64,000 bases of DNA. Origin: Leptobrachium leishanense. Its lineage: Eukaryota > Chordata > Amphibia > Anura > Megophryidae. Position 1 is the stretch's first letter, and every line of letters begins with the position of its first letter. Under the pieces are notes generated by a model. That model did no database searches and was not told the DNA's origin. It saw only the letters and a list, made by a program, of their open reading frames with translations. Positions 11,315 through 23,872 of the stretch are shown here, in pieces. The stretch lies in assembly GCA_009667805.1 (NCBI GenBank), contig CM019065.1, positions 17,682,952 through 17,746,951 on the forward strand. The letters are read 5' to 3'. The translations under genes were made by a program, and so were the position numbers.

Positions 11315-12262
11315 ATGGCGGCACCCAGAACGCGGAAGCCTTCTGAAAGGCAGGACTTTTTCATCCCGAAACCCGGGAAGCGAAAGGACGGCGCGGCGCG
11401 CCAAGATGGCGGCGACTCCCCTCCCTCGACGCCCGCAGCGGCAGCTACGGACCTGGAGGTCTTCTCAGCAAGGATGGAAGGACTGCTTAAAGACCTGTCC
11501 GCCAGCCTAACCTCCAGACTGGACACAGTGGCGGCCGAAAATAGCCGCGACATCAGAGACATCGGGGAACGAACAGCCAAACTGGAGGAGAAAATGGCCG
11601 AAACTACAGAGGCCCACAACGTCATGGCGGCAAGAGTGGAGGACCTCGAGGACACCCTGGACAGGTATGCCTGTAAATTGGCGGATCTTGAAGATAGGTC
11701 CAGACGTCACAACCTGAAGTTAAGGGGGGTCCCTGAGAATGTACACCCTAAGGACCTACAGTCATACGCCACAGACTTTTTCACACACATCTTCCCGGGG
11801 GTCACCGAGAAATCCTTACTCCTTGATAAGATCCACAGAATCCCTAAGCCACCGTCTGCACCCGCTAAAGCCCCGAGGGACGTCATTCTACGTCTACATT
11901 ATTACAGGCCGAGGGAAAGCATTCTTCACACTTTACGGGACCCAGAGATCCTAGGCCCTACCTACCAACATCTTTCGGTGTTCCCCGATCTATCCCAAGC
12001 GACATTGCAACAACGCCGACTATTTCGCCCATTAACCGAGGCCTTGAGATCGGAAAAAATCCCTTATCGCTGGGGTTATCCGACCAAATTAATCGTGCAC
12101 AGGAATGGGACACCTACGATTATATCGATATTAGCAGATGGCTGGCATACCCTGAAAGAGTGGGGTCTGAAAATACCCGATGGAAAAACCAAAGAGGTAC
12201 CTCCCTCCACCAGATTGGCATCGTCGCTGAAGCCTACAGCCATAGATCCTTTTCAAAGATGA
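11315..12262 (+). CDS. LINE ORF1 protein (L1-type RNA-binding protein), 315 aa
   Basis: This is an uninterrupted frame. A basic, proline-rich N-terminus is followed by a heptad-like coiled coil at about residues 45-125, then DLEDRSRRHNLKLRGVPE, the signature of the L1 ORF1 RRM-like domain, and a C-terminal domain with RPRESIL and YPTKLIV. In L1 elements this protein trimerises and chaperones the LINE RNA. The ATG at 11315 was chosen because the in-frame TTG upstream at 11303 is not a likely start. ORF1 is open although ORF2 is broken. Confidence 0.88.
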   Translation: MAAPRTRKPSERQDFFIPKPGKRKDGAARQDGGDSPPSTPAAAATDLEVFSARMEGLLKDLSASLTSRLDTVAAENSRDIRDIGERTAKLEEKMAETTEAHNVMAARVEDLEDTLDRYACKLADLEDRSRRHNLKLRGVPENVHPKDLQSYATDFFTHIFPGVTEKSLLLDKIHRIPKPPSAPAKAPRDVILRLHYYRPRESILHTLRDPEILGPTYQHLSVFPDLSQATLQQRRLFRPLTEALRSEKIPYRWGYPTKLIVHRNGTPTIISILADGWHTLKEWGLKIPDGKTKEVPPSTRLASSLKPTAIDPFQR

Positions 12263-12707
12263 TCCCGGGATGTGTCACCATTCGGGATGGGTTCTGGGTC
12301 AGGAAAATGTTGTTTCCTGCAGCGTAATCCGCTGGCACGCAGGGTGTCACGTTACCCCCGTCTCCCTCTTCGGCTGAAGAGTTTGGGGGTCTTTTCCTCA
12401 CTTCCCTTCAGGAGTGATATGAAATTCCCCTCAGGAGAATTTGTTTTACTTTGGACCTTCTGGTACAAACGTACCATACACCGCACTTGGTCCACTCATT
12501 TCTGCTGCACCGAAATGTTGTGGTTTTGGTTATTTCAAGTTTTGTTTCCCTTGTTTTTTTTTTCTCTTTTTCTCTTTCTATTTTTATGTCAGGTTCTTTC
12601 TATCGTTGTTACATCCATCTCGCCATCAGCGGACCGAAGGTCCAGATTCATCTCTATTCTGTATGATTTGATAATACCTCATCAAGGTTGCATGTCATTT
12701 ATCCATT
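12263..12707 (+). other. LINE inter-ORF region
   Basis: These 445 bases between the LINE frames are T-rich around 12540-12600. No conserved protein segment is seen in the three short overlapping frames here. Confidence 0.6.
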
Positions 12708-15700
12708 TTGAAATTATTGTCGTATAACGTGAAAGGATTGAATTTACCTGTGAAACGTCACTCACTATATAGAGCCATACGCACTCACGACGCGGATATA
12801 ATCTGCCTTCAGGAGACTCACTTCAGGCAATTAAATCACCCGACGCTATACACTCCCCAGTATCGCACCCAATATCACTCTACATTTACATCCAAATCCA
12901 GGGGCGTCTCTCTTCTAGTTCACAACCGTCTATCATTCCAAGCCCATAGAATATTAAAAGACCCAAAAGGCAGGTATATCATTATAGTATGCACGATTAA
13001 TTCCGCCCAGTACACCTTGGTGTCGGTCTACGCCCCTAACACTTCTCAAGTTCAATTCCAAACCCAGATACTGCATAAAGTGGCGGACGTCCGTATGGGG
13101 ACCCTTATTTTATGCGGTGATTTCAATATGGGACTAGACCCAAGTAGGGATAGGTCCACCCAAACCACACCTTCAATTTCCAAACTGTCGCTCCGTAAAC
13201 TTCATCTCCTATTACAACAACATGACCTATATGACGCATGGCGATTGACTCGCCCTCTAGAGCGTGACTATACATTCCGGTCAGGAGTCCATAATAGCTA
13301 CACCAGGATAGACTATTTTCTCGTTACGGGAGCGACTCTCCCTCGGACGGTAGACTGCGAGATTATGCCATTCGCCTGGTCTGACCATGCCCCAGTGCTC
13401 CTGACCCTAGAAGACGCGTACACATACTACACCAAACCACCTTGGAGACTCCGGGAAACATTGCTGCAACACGACCAAGCACAACAAGCTATACAAACCG
13501 CCCTGCACAATTATTTCACAGAGAACGTGAAACCAGGGATGTGCCCTCTCATAATCTGGCAAGCTCACAAGGCAGTAATTCGAGGCGTAGGCATACAATG
13601 GAACGCCCAACAGCGTAAAAGATACACATCCAAAAAACTTGCTATCCTCACCACCCTGCAGCAACTTGATAATCAAAATAAAGTATCTCCCACCCAAGCC
13701 ATAGCAGAACAAATCGAATCGGCACTCAGCTATTTCCGCGCTATGACACGCCTTAAAAAGGAAATACTATGCCCTCCAAAACAAACCCGGTAGGCTTTTA
13801 GCTCGGAAACTCCAAAACGTCACTGCACTGCAGAAAATAACCACATTACACACCACTGAGACCGAATTGCATAACCCCAGAGATATAGCCAATGGCTTCG
13901 CGGAATACTATGAGAAGTTATATAATTTGGGCACGAACGACTCGATCTCTCAGCCCACCACGTCCACCGTGGTTGCCTACTTAAACAATTTACACCTTCC
14001 CTCACTCAATAGCATCCAGGCCGAACGCCTTTCTTCCCCAATCACCATTGAAGACATAATAACAGCAATTAAACACTTACCACCAGGAAAGGCGCCAGGC
14101 CCTGACGGCCTCCCGGGCCTATATTATTCCAAGTTTTCTTCCCAGCTACTGCCTCATCTCCAAGCAGCATTCGCTGCAGCAAGAGAAGGAGGATCATTCC
14201 CAGTGGACATGATGAGAGCGCATATAGTCACGCTACCTAAACCAGGGAAAGTACCGGACCGCTGCCCTAACTTGCGCCCTATCTCTTTACTTAACATAGA
14301 TGTCAAGTAGGCTTGTGCACCGATTTTTTTTTCGGTTCGATTCGGTTCGATTTTTCAGATTTTTAAACTTTTCGATTCGGCTCGTTTCGACCGATTTCGG
14401 TTTCGATTCGATTCGGTTCGGCTCGATTCGTTTTTCGGGTACATTTTTTTTTCGGAATATCGACCATTTTTCGTATTTTCGTGTCACTGTGCTCGGTTTT
14501 TGTATCGACTTTTCGTAATTTCGGAAATTCTTGTTTTTCGGAATTGCACATTTTTCGGAATATCGACCATTTTTCGTATTTTTCGTGTCATTTTGGCCGT
14601 TTTTTGTATCGACTTTTTCAGAAAATTTTCGTTTTTCGGAACATCTGTTCTCCTCGTTTGACACATTTCAAGTCCATCCGAAAAATCCGAAAATATTTCG
14701 TTTCGGCTCGGAAAACATTTCGGATCTGAAATTTTCGGATCTAAAATGTTTCGGAAATTCGGCCGCATCCGAAAACACGAATCGGGAAATTTCGTGAAAA
14801 TTCCGAAATTCCGAAACCCGAAACGCACATCCCTAATGTCAAGCTCTACGGCAAAATTCTGGCTACCCGCTTGCTACACCTATTACCTACCCTGATTGGA
14901 CAAGATCAAGTGGGCTTCATATCCAAACGTCAGGGCCCAGATAGCACTAAGAAACTTTTAAATCTATTGGACGTTGTGAATCGCGAGGGCATACCCAGTT
15001 TGATCCTGTCGCTTGGCGCCGAAACAGCGTTCGACAGGGTCAACTGGCTATTTCTCACACAAGTTCTTTTAAAGTTCGATTTCCCAGCCCATTTTATAAG
15101 AGATGTTCAAGCATTATATGAGTCCCCATTGGCAAGGGTGCTAAATTCGGGTTTTCTCTCGGAGGAGTTTGTCATATCCAACGGTACACGTCAGGGATGC
15201 CCCCTTTCACCGCTCCTATATGCCTTGCTTTTAGAACCGCTAGCCCAAGCTATCCGACAAAATGATGATATCCAAGGTATCTCGGTGGGCCCTATCACGT
15301 TTAAATTAAATCTCTACGCGGATGACATATTACTAACTCTGACGGATCCAGACACATCGCTTCCAGCGTTACAACGGGAATTGGACTCTTATGGTCCTAT
15401 CACTCTTATGGTCCTATCACTTAGTAAACGCACAGAAGACTCAAGCCCTACCACTAAATTTCCCTTACGATCGACTGACAACCCTACGGGCTCGATATAA
15501 CTACGACTGGCGCTCAGACTATATAAAATATCTAGGACTCCGCATAGCGACAACCACAGAGAACCTAATCAAACGTAATTATGACAAATTACTGAAAGAC
15601 GTGAAATCTTTACTTTATCAATGGCGCTTCAGAGATGTCTCATGGCTGGGCAGGATGGCGGCGGTGAAAATGATGGTCCTCCCAAAAATCTTATATCTTT

Positions 15701-17006
15701 TCAGAACCCTACCACTAAAACTGCCAAAAACGTATTTAGACCAATTGCAATCTATATTAATGTCCTATGTCTGGCGAAAAAAGACACCTCGGGTGCCACG
15801 AAGCTTACTGTACCTAAGACACAAGGAGGGAGGCCTTAAGATGGTCCACGTCCACAGATACTATTGGGTGACTTGTTTGGCATCTCTATCTGAAACAGTG
15901 CATCATTACCCCGCGCCTCAGTGGGTTGTAATAGCATCGGCTTATTCCAGCAGTCATAACTTGAATGACCTACTCTGGTCCCCAAGAAAACTTAGACCAC
16001 GCCTCCCCTTCCTCCTTCCTCTCCCATTCTTACTATTGCAGGTCTGGGATCGCCATTCTAACGGATTTATGCACCATACCCCGTTATCCATGGCCACTCC
16101 CCTCTCCTCGTTAATTTACGTTCTACCGAATTTCCGTGCTACCCCATGGGCGCATCTAGGGGTCACACATCTCCACCACCTTTTTGTTCCGTCAGCCATC
16201 CTGTCCTTCCAGTCACTGCAACTGAAATATAAAGTACCATATATTGTTCTTATCGTATATGCAACTACATTCGTATTTACGGTCATGTAAAGTGTTAGAA
16301 AACCTGCGAGACACCTTGCCACTCTTATCGGAATTTGAACTGTTTTGGCTAGATCCGATATCAACCATCAAGCCCATCTCACTGTTTTATAAATTGCTCT
16401 TGACACCAAGGATGCCGGTTCGATGGTCTTTTCAAGCTACCTGGGAAAAGGACCTTAACATATCTTTCACTCCTTCTTAATGGGCGATGGCTCATAGGTT
16501 TGCAACGGGGGCGACCAGATGCGCCACAATGATTGAAACACAAAAAAAATTACTCTATTGCTGGTACTACACGCCATCTCGTATGAAACGCTTCGACCCC
16601 AGATCCTCAGATTTATGTTGGAGTTTGTACCTCGGCAGTGAGCACTATGGGTCACATTTGGTGGCACTGCCCGATGATCGCCCCTTTGTGGTCGGGAAGC
16701 TCTCAGCTAGCCACGGAGGTACTGAGCTGCGACATTCCTGCCTCCCCCGAAATCTTGTTGTTTGGAATGATCCATTTGCCGCGTCGGCACCTTAACATGC
16801 TGTTTATTATGGTTTCGGCAACAATGCTTCATATAGCACGAAACTGGAAGTCTACCGAGGTACCGTCACAACGGCAGATAGTAACCATGCTGGACCAATA
16901 CCGTTCCTTTGACTCGAAAGCTAGACCGGCGAGGGGTGGCCCATCTCGAAAAGATCCATGGACAATATGGGACATACACAAAATTTATAAAGCTTGTGGT
17001 TTGTGA
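12708..17006 (+). pseudogene. LINE ORF2 (endonuclease and reverse transcriptase), broken
   Basis: The first block (12708-13793) is an APE-type endonuclease: SYNVKGLN, CLQETHF, CGDFNMGLD and SDHAPVLL carry the usual catalytic N, E, D/N and D/H. The frame is lost at about 13795, resumes at 13867-14307 ([12 protein letters not shown]), is cut by the MITE, and resumes at 14844 with RT motifs [11 protein letters not shown] and YADDILL. A 17-bp tandem duplication near 15388-15420 shifts it again, and 15412-16290 and 16487-17006 carry the C-terminal part. Where LSLDAEKAFD is usual, this copy has [10 protein letters not shown], so a catalytic aspartate appears lost. No in-frame ATG is clear at the start. 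Confidence 0.88.
14308..14835. mobile_element. hAT-2: hAT-type MITE inside LINE ORF2, 528 bp
   Basis: The 8-bp ATGTCAAG is duplicated at 14300-14307 and 14836-14843. The ends TAGGCTTGTGC and GCACATCCCTA are imperfect inverted repeats. The interior is rich in TTCGG and TTTTCG words on one side and their complements on the other. Removing it and one target copy joins two reverse-transcriptase segments. Confidence 0.9.
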
Positions 17007-17349
17007 ATTGATGGCCCCTATTAGGGTTTCTTCCCAAGAGGTATCATACGCACCGTAAGTGCAGGCCGCGGATGTGATAAAACTCATAACCATGCTGTCA
17101 TGCAAAGTTATTCCTGACTCCCTCTCCCCCCCCTTTTTTTTTTTTCTTCTTCTCTCTCATCTCTCTTTTTCTTATTTCACAATTTCGGTATGTTTCTTTA
17201 ATGTTTATTATCTTTGAAAAAGTAGAAGCCACAGTATATTATGTTTGATTGCAACTGGTATAGTGAACAGAGTAATCACTGGTAAAATGGTCAGCGGGCT
17301 CGCTGTCCATAGACTGTACTGTGTCCTTCTTAATAAAAATCTTTAAATC
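17007..17349 (+). other. LINE 3' UTR
   Basis: This is non-coding sequence after the last ORF2 block, with a pyrimidine-rich run at 17120-17170, ending at the target duplication. Confidence 0.7.
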
Positions 17350-17645
17350 AAGAAAGACACAAAGACAATAACAGAGACACTCACACAATTATAAAGACAC
17401 TAAAAGAGACACCAACGCAGGAAGAAGACTGGTCACGCGAGACTCCATATGTGAATGAGCTTCTATTGGGATCATTAGTGACGATTTGGTCCCAACATAG
17501 GACAATTCTCAAGCGGCAACATCACAAAAATAAAAAAACACACACATAAATATATAATAGTACAGAATCCAGGGAACCCGCAGCCAGGATTTATAAAACT
17601 TTTTGTGCTCCGGTGCAAACGGCTGCCGAAAAGGATAGTTCTCTA

Positions 17646-17754
17646 GGCAGGCGCGCACTCCAGGGAGTCATAAAATAAGCTTTAATTGTGTCTACAAAAG
17701 TGCTTTTGCAGGCACAATAAAAGATTTTATAAGACTCCCTGGAGCGCGTGCCTT
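17646..17754. repeat. Long hairpin beside the 43-bp satellite
   Basis: GCGCACTCCAGGGAGTC at about 17651 pairs with GACTCCCTGGAGCGCG at about 17730, and the complementarity continues through ATAAAAT/ATTTTAT and the TTGTG/CACAA region. The stem is about 45 bp with a small loop near 17696-17705. It may be a small foldback transposon. Confidence 0.75.
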
Positions 17755-17821
17755 CCGGATGAACTATATATTACAGTAAATATGGAAGCGCTCAGCGTCT
17801 GCATAAAAACTATCACTTTTA

Positions 17822-20800
17822 TGCTGCTATAAGCACCAAGAGAAACACAAACTGCAAGAGAACGCAAACTAATGAAACGAAAAATTATCACAAACTGCAA
17901 AAGAACGCAAACTAACGAAACAATAAATGAACCCAAACTGCAAGAGAACGCAAACTAATGAAACAAAAATAAACACAAACTGCAAGAGAACGCAAACTAA
18001 TGAAATAAAAATGAACACAAACTGCAAGAGAACGCAAACTAATGAAACAATAAATGAACCCAAACTGCAAGAGAACGCAAACTAATGAAACAATAAATGA
18101 ACCCAAACTGCAAGAGAACGCAAACTAACGAAACAATAAATGAACACAAACTGCAAGAGAACGCAAACTAACGAAACAATAAATGAACCCAAACTGCAAG
18201 AGAACGCAAACTAACGAAACAATAAATGAACACAAACTGAAAGAGAACGCAAACTAACGAAACAATAAATGAACCCAAACTGCAAGAGAACGCAAACTAC
18301 CGAAACAATAAATGAACACAAACTGAAAGAGAACGCAAACTAATGAAACAATAAATGAACACAAACTGCGAGAGAACGCAAACTAATGAAACAATAAATG
18401 AACACAAACTGCAAGAGAACGCAAACTAACGAAACAATAAATGAGCACAAACTGCAAGAGAACGCAAACTACCGAAACAATAAATGAACACAAACTGAAA
18501 GAGAACGCAAACTAATGAAACAATAAATGAACACAAACTGAAAGAGAACGCAAACTAATGAAACAATAAATGAACACAAACTGAAAGAGAACGCAAACTA
18601 ATGAAACAATAAATGAACCCAAACTGCAAGAGAACGCAAACTAATGAAACAATAAATGAACACAAACTGCAAGAGAACGCAAAGTAACGAAACAATAAAT
18701 GAACACAAACTGCAAGAGAACGCAAACTAATGAAACAATAAATGAACACAAACTGCAAGAGAACGCAAAGTAACGAAACAATAAATGAACACAAACTGCA
18801 AGAGAACGCAAAGTAACGAAACAATAAATGAACACAAACTGCAAGAGAACGCAAACTAACGAAACAATAAATGAACCCAAACTGCAAGAGAACGCAAACT
18901 AACGAAACAATAAATGAACCCAAACTGCAAGAGAACGCAAACTAACGAAACAATAAATGAACACAAACTGCAAGAGAACGCAAACTAACGAAACAATAAA
19001 TGAACCAAACTGCAAGAGAACGCAAACTAATGAAACAATAAAATGAACCCAAACTGCAAGAGAACGCAAACTAATGAAACAATAAATGAACACAAACTGC
19101 AAGAGAACGCAAACTAACGAAACAATAAATGAACACAAACTGCAAGAGAACGCAAACTAACGAAACAATAAATGAACACAAACTGAAAGAGAACGCAAAC
19201 TAACGAAACAATAAATGAACACAAACTGCAAGAGAACGCAAACTAATGAAACAATAAATGAACCCAAACTGCAAGAGAACGCAAACTAACGAAACAATAA
19301 ATGAACACAAACTGCAAGAGAACGCAAAGTAACGAAACAATAAATGAACACAAACTGCAAGAGAACGCAAACTAACGAAACAATAAATGAACACAAACTG
19401 CAAGAGAACGCAAACTAACGAAACAATAAATGAACCCAAACTGCAAGAGAACGCAAACTAACGAAACAATAAATGAACCCAAACTGCAAGAGAACGCAAA
19501 GTAACGAAACAATAAATGAACACAAACTGCAAGAGAACGCAAACTAACGAAACAATAAATGAACACAAACTGCAAGAGAACGCAAAGTAACGAAACAATA
19601 AATGAACACAAACTGCAAGAGAACGCAAACTAACGAAACAATAAATGAACACAAACTGCAAGAGAACGCAAACTAACGAAACAATAAATGAACACAAACT
19701 GCAAGAGAAAGCAAACTAACGAAACAATAAATGAACACAAACTGCAAGAGAACGCAAACTAACGAAACAATAAATGAACACAAACTGCAAGAGAACGCAA
19801 ACTAATGAAACAATAAATGAACCCAAACTGCAAGAGAACGCAAACTAACGAAACAATAAATGAACACAAACTGCAAGAGAACGCAAACTAACGAAACAAT
19901 AAATGAACCCAAACTGCAAGAGAACGCAAACTAACGAAACAATAAATGAACACAAACTGCAAGAGAACGCAAACTAACGAAACAATAAATGAGCACAAAC
20001 TGCAAGAGAACGCAAACTACCGAAACAATAAATGAACACAAACTGAAAGAGAACGCAAACTAATGAAACAATAAATGAACACAAACTGAAAGAGAACGCA
20101 AACTAATGAAACAATAAATGAACACAAACTGAAAGAGAACGCAAACTAATGAAACAATAAATGAACCCAAACTGCAAGAGAACGCAAACTAATGAAACAA
20201 TAAATGAACACAAACTGCAAGAGAACGCAAAGTAACGAAACAATAAATGAACACAAACTGCAAGAGAACGCAAAGTAACGAAACAATAAATGAACACAAA
20301 CTGCAAGAGAACGCAAACTAACGAAACAATAAATGAACCCAAACTGCAAGAGAACGCAAACTAACGAAACAATAAATGAACCCAAACTGCAAGAGAACGC
20401 AAACTAACGAAACAATAAATGAACACAAACTGCAAGAGAACGCAAACTAACGAAACAATAAATGAACCCAAACTGCAAGAGAACGCAAACTAATGAAACA
20501 ATAAATGAACCCAAACTGCAAGAGAACGCAAACTAATGAAACAATAAATGAACACAAACTGCAAGAGAACGCAAACTAACGAAACAATAAATGAACACAA
20601 ACTGCAAGAGAACGCAAACTAACGAAACAATAAATGAACACAAACTGAAAGAGAACGCAAACTAACGAAACAATAAATGAACACAAACTGCAAGAGAACG
20701 CAACTAATGAAACAATAAATGAACCAAACTGCAAGAGAACGCAAACTAACGAAACAATAAATGAACACAAACTGCAAGAGAACGCAAAGTAACGAAACAA

Positions 20801-23037
20801 TAAATGAACACAAACTGCAAGAGAACGCAAACTAACGAAACAATAAATGAACACAAACTGCAAGAGAACGCAAACTAACGAAACAATAAATGAACCCAAA
20901 CTGCAAGAGAACGCAAACTAACGAAACAATAAATGAACCCAAACTGCAAGAGAACGCAAAGTACGAAACAATAAATGAACACAAACTGCAAGAGAACGCA
21001 AACTAACGAAACAATAAATGAACCCAAACTGCAAGAGAACGCAAACTAACGAAACAATAAATGAACACAAACTGCAAGAGAACGCAAAGTAACGAAACAA
21101 TAAATGAACACAAACTGCAAGAGAACGCAAACTAACGAAACAATAAATGAACACAAACTGCAAGAGAACGCAAACTAACGAAACAATAAATGAACACAAA
21201 CTGCAAGAGAAAGCAAACTAACGAAACAATAAATGAACACAAACTGCAAGAGAACGCAAACTAACGAAACAATAAATGAACACAAACTGCAAGAGAACGC
21301 AAACTAACGAAACAATAAATGAACACAAACTGCAAGAGAACGCAAACTAACGAAACAATAAATGAACACAAACTGCAAGAGAACGCAAAGTAACGAAACA
21401 ATAAATGAACACAAACTGCAAGAGAACGCAAAGTAACGAAACAATAAATGAACACAAACTGCAAGAGAACGCAAACTAACGAAACAATAAATGAACACAA
21501 ACTGCAAGAGAACGCAAACTAACGAAACAATAAATGAACCCAAACTGCAAGAGAACGCAAACTAACGAAACAATAAATGAACACAAACTGCAAGAGAACG
21601 CAAACTAACGAAACAATAAATGAACACAAACTGCAAGAGAACGCAAACTAATGAAACAATAAATGAACCCAAACTGCAAGAGAACGCAAACTAATGAAAC
21701 AATAAATGAACACAAACTGCAAGAGAACGCAAACTAACGAAACAATAAATGAACACAAACTGCAGAGAACGCAAACTAACGAAACAATAAATGAACACAA
21801 ACTGAAGAGAACGCAAACTAACGAAACAATAAATGAACACAAACTGCAAGAGAACGCAAACTAATGAACAATAAATGAACCCAAACTGCAAGAGAACGCA
21901 AACTAACGAAACAATAAATGAACACAAACTGCAAGAGAACGCAAAGTAACGAAACAATAAATGAACACAAACTGCAAGAGAACGCAAACTAACGAAACAA
22001 TAAATGAACAAAACTGCAAGAGAACGCAAACTAACGAAACAATAAATGAACCCAAACTGCAAGAGAAAGCAAACTAACGAAACAATAAATGAACCCAAAC
22101 TGCAAGAGAACGCAAAGTAACGAAACAATAAATGAACACAAACTGCAAGAGAACGCAAACTAACGAAACAATAAATGAACCCAAACTGCAAGAGAACGCA
22201 AACTAACGAAACAATAAATGAACACAAACTGCAAGAGAACGCAAAGTAACGAAACAATAAATGAACACAAACTGCAAGAGAACGCAAACTAACGAAACAA
22301 TAAATGAACACAAACTGCAAGAGAACGCAAACTAACGAAACAATAAATGAACACAAACTGCAAGAGAACACTAACGAAACAATAAATGAACACAAACTGC
22401 AAGAGAACGCAAACTAACGAAACAATAAATGAACACAAACTGCAAGAGAACGCAAACTAACGAAACAATAAATGAACACAAACTGCAAGAGAACGCAAAC
22501 TAACGAAACAATAAATGAACACAAACTGCAAGAGAACGCAAACTAACAAAACAATAAATGAACACAATCTGAAAGAGAACGCAAACTAATGAAACAAAAA
22601 TGAACACAAAATGCAAGAGAACGCAAACTAATGAAACAAAAATGAACACAAACTGAAAGAGAACGCAAACTAATGAAACAATAAATGAACACAATCTGAA
22701 AGAGAACGCAAACTAATGAAACAAAAATGAACACAAAATGCAAGAGAACGCAAACTAATGAAACAAAAATGAACACAAACTGCAAGAGAACGCAAACTAA
22801 TGAAACAAAAATGAACACAAACTGCAAGAGAACGCAAACTAACGAAACAATAAATGAACACAAACTGCAAGAGAACGCAAACTAACGAAACAATAAATGA
22901 ACACAAACTGCAAGAGAACGCAAACTAACGAAACAATAAATGAACACAAACTGCAAGAGAACGCAAACTAACGAAACAATAAATGAACACAAACTGCAAG
23001 AGAACGCAAACTAATGAAACAATAAATGAACACAAAC
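17822..23037. repeat. 43-bp satellite array, about 121 units
   Basis: The unit contains ACTGCAAGAGAACGCAAACT and CGAAACAATAAATGAAC. Common variants are CACAAAC/CCCAAAC, CTAACG/CTAATG and AAACT/AAAGT. Because 43 is not a multiple of three, a run without stops gives frames repeating every 43 codons on the minus strand; these are not genes. The array lies inside the large gene 1 intron. Left and right edges are more diverged than the centre. Confidence 0.97.
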
Positions 23038-23335
23038 CAAAAATACTGGATTTCGGGGATAACCCGTAAAGATAATAATAAAGTGGAAATACAAGAAAGG
23101 AGGGCACCCAGGAGTTCCCATAGGTAGGGAAACCTACCAGCCAGTGTAATAAGAAATAAAAGGAAGAAAGGAGAATGCTTTCAACCCGCTGCTGTTAAAT
23201 AAGAAGTACGCGATGATATGACCACATACCTATTGCATATTATATCATTAATATTAAAAATCCTTTAATAGCAGGAAAAAACAGACTAAACATCAATAAG
23301 ACAACTGTTTATATTTGGAGAATTGCTGAATTAAC

Positions 23336-23573
23336 CCAAAGGAGGATCGCCTCTACAGGTCCAAAGAAGGATCGCCTCTACGGGTCCAAAGGAGGATCGC
23401 CTCTACAGGTCCAAAAGAGGATCGCCTCTACAGGTCCAAAGGAGGATCGCCTCTACAGGTTCAAAAGAGGATCGCCTCTACAGGTCCAAAGGAGGATCGC
23501 CTCTACAGGTCCAAAGGAGGATCGCCTCTACGGGTCCAAAGGAGGATCGCCTCTACGGGTCCAAAGGCATTAT
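23336..23573. repeat. 25-bp minisatellite
   Basis: Nine or so units with the core AAAGGAGGATCGCCTCTACA lie in tandem with few mismatches (ACAGG/ACGGG, AAAGG/AAAAG). Confidence 0.95.
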
Positions 23574-23644
23574 TATTTGAGCCGATATTATGAAGGGCTC
23601 CCTACCACGTGAGTGGGATAAAGATAATATATTTTTAATTGGAT

Positions 23645-23855
23645 GAGGTAGTACCGGCTGGGTGGAGTAGAGGTAACATCACTGCTCTGCATGGAGAGAG
23701 CCTGTGGAGTCATGGGTTCGATCCCAGCGAGCAACCTCTCCAGTAAGTGTCCTTGGGCAAGACACCTAACGGTACATACTCGCCACCCAGGACATACTTG
23801 AAAACGAGAGAAATCTCAATGTATCCTTCCTGGTAAAATCCTTTCTCAAAAAAAA
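23645..23855 (+). mobile_element. tRNA-derived SINE
   Basis: A pol III B box GGTTCGATCCC lies at 23715-23725, with a tRNA-like head before it (GTGGAGTAGAGGTAAC, ACTGCTCTGCAT). The body has TCCTTGGGCAAGACACCTAA, common in vertebrate SINEs. The tail AATGTATCCTTCCTGGTAAA also occurs at 28536-28615 (minus) and 61190-61245, suggesting a 3' end borrowed from a partner LINE. The left limit is approximate. Confidence 0.8.
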
Positions 23856-23872
23856 ATGTTACTTGCACCATA

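Larger units (their letters stand above)
11186..17349 (+). mobile_element. Nearly full-length L1/Tx1-like LINE, 6.16 kb
   Basis: A 15-bp target duplication AAGAAAGACACAAAG lies at 11171-11185 and 17350-17364, so both ends are defined. The element has a 5' UTR, ORF1 (11315-12262), an inter-ORF region 12263-12707, ORF2 (about 12708-17006) and a 3' end finishing in TTTAAATC instead of a long poly-A. A hAT MITE sits in ORF2 at 14308-14835. The flanking DNA is a degenerate GACAAAGACACT repeat. The element is in the sense orientation of the gene 1 intron. Confidence 0.92.

Noticed and set aside
17869..23107. Series of minus-strand frames with SFIVSLVCVLLQF and YCFVSLRSLAV repeats that look like membrane proteins
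   Set aside because: They are translations of the 43-bp satellite; each unit lacks stops in all three minus frames, and there are no splice or start signals.
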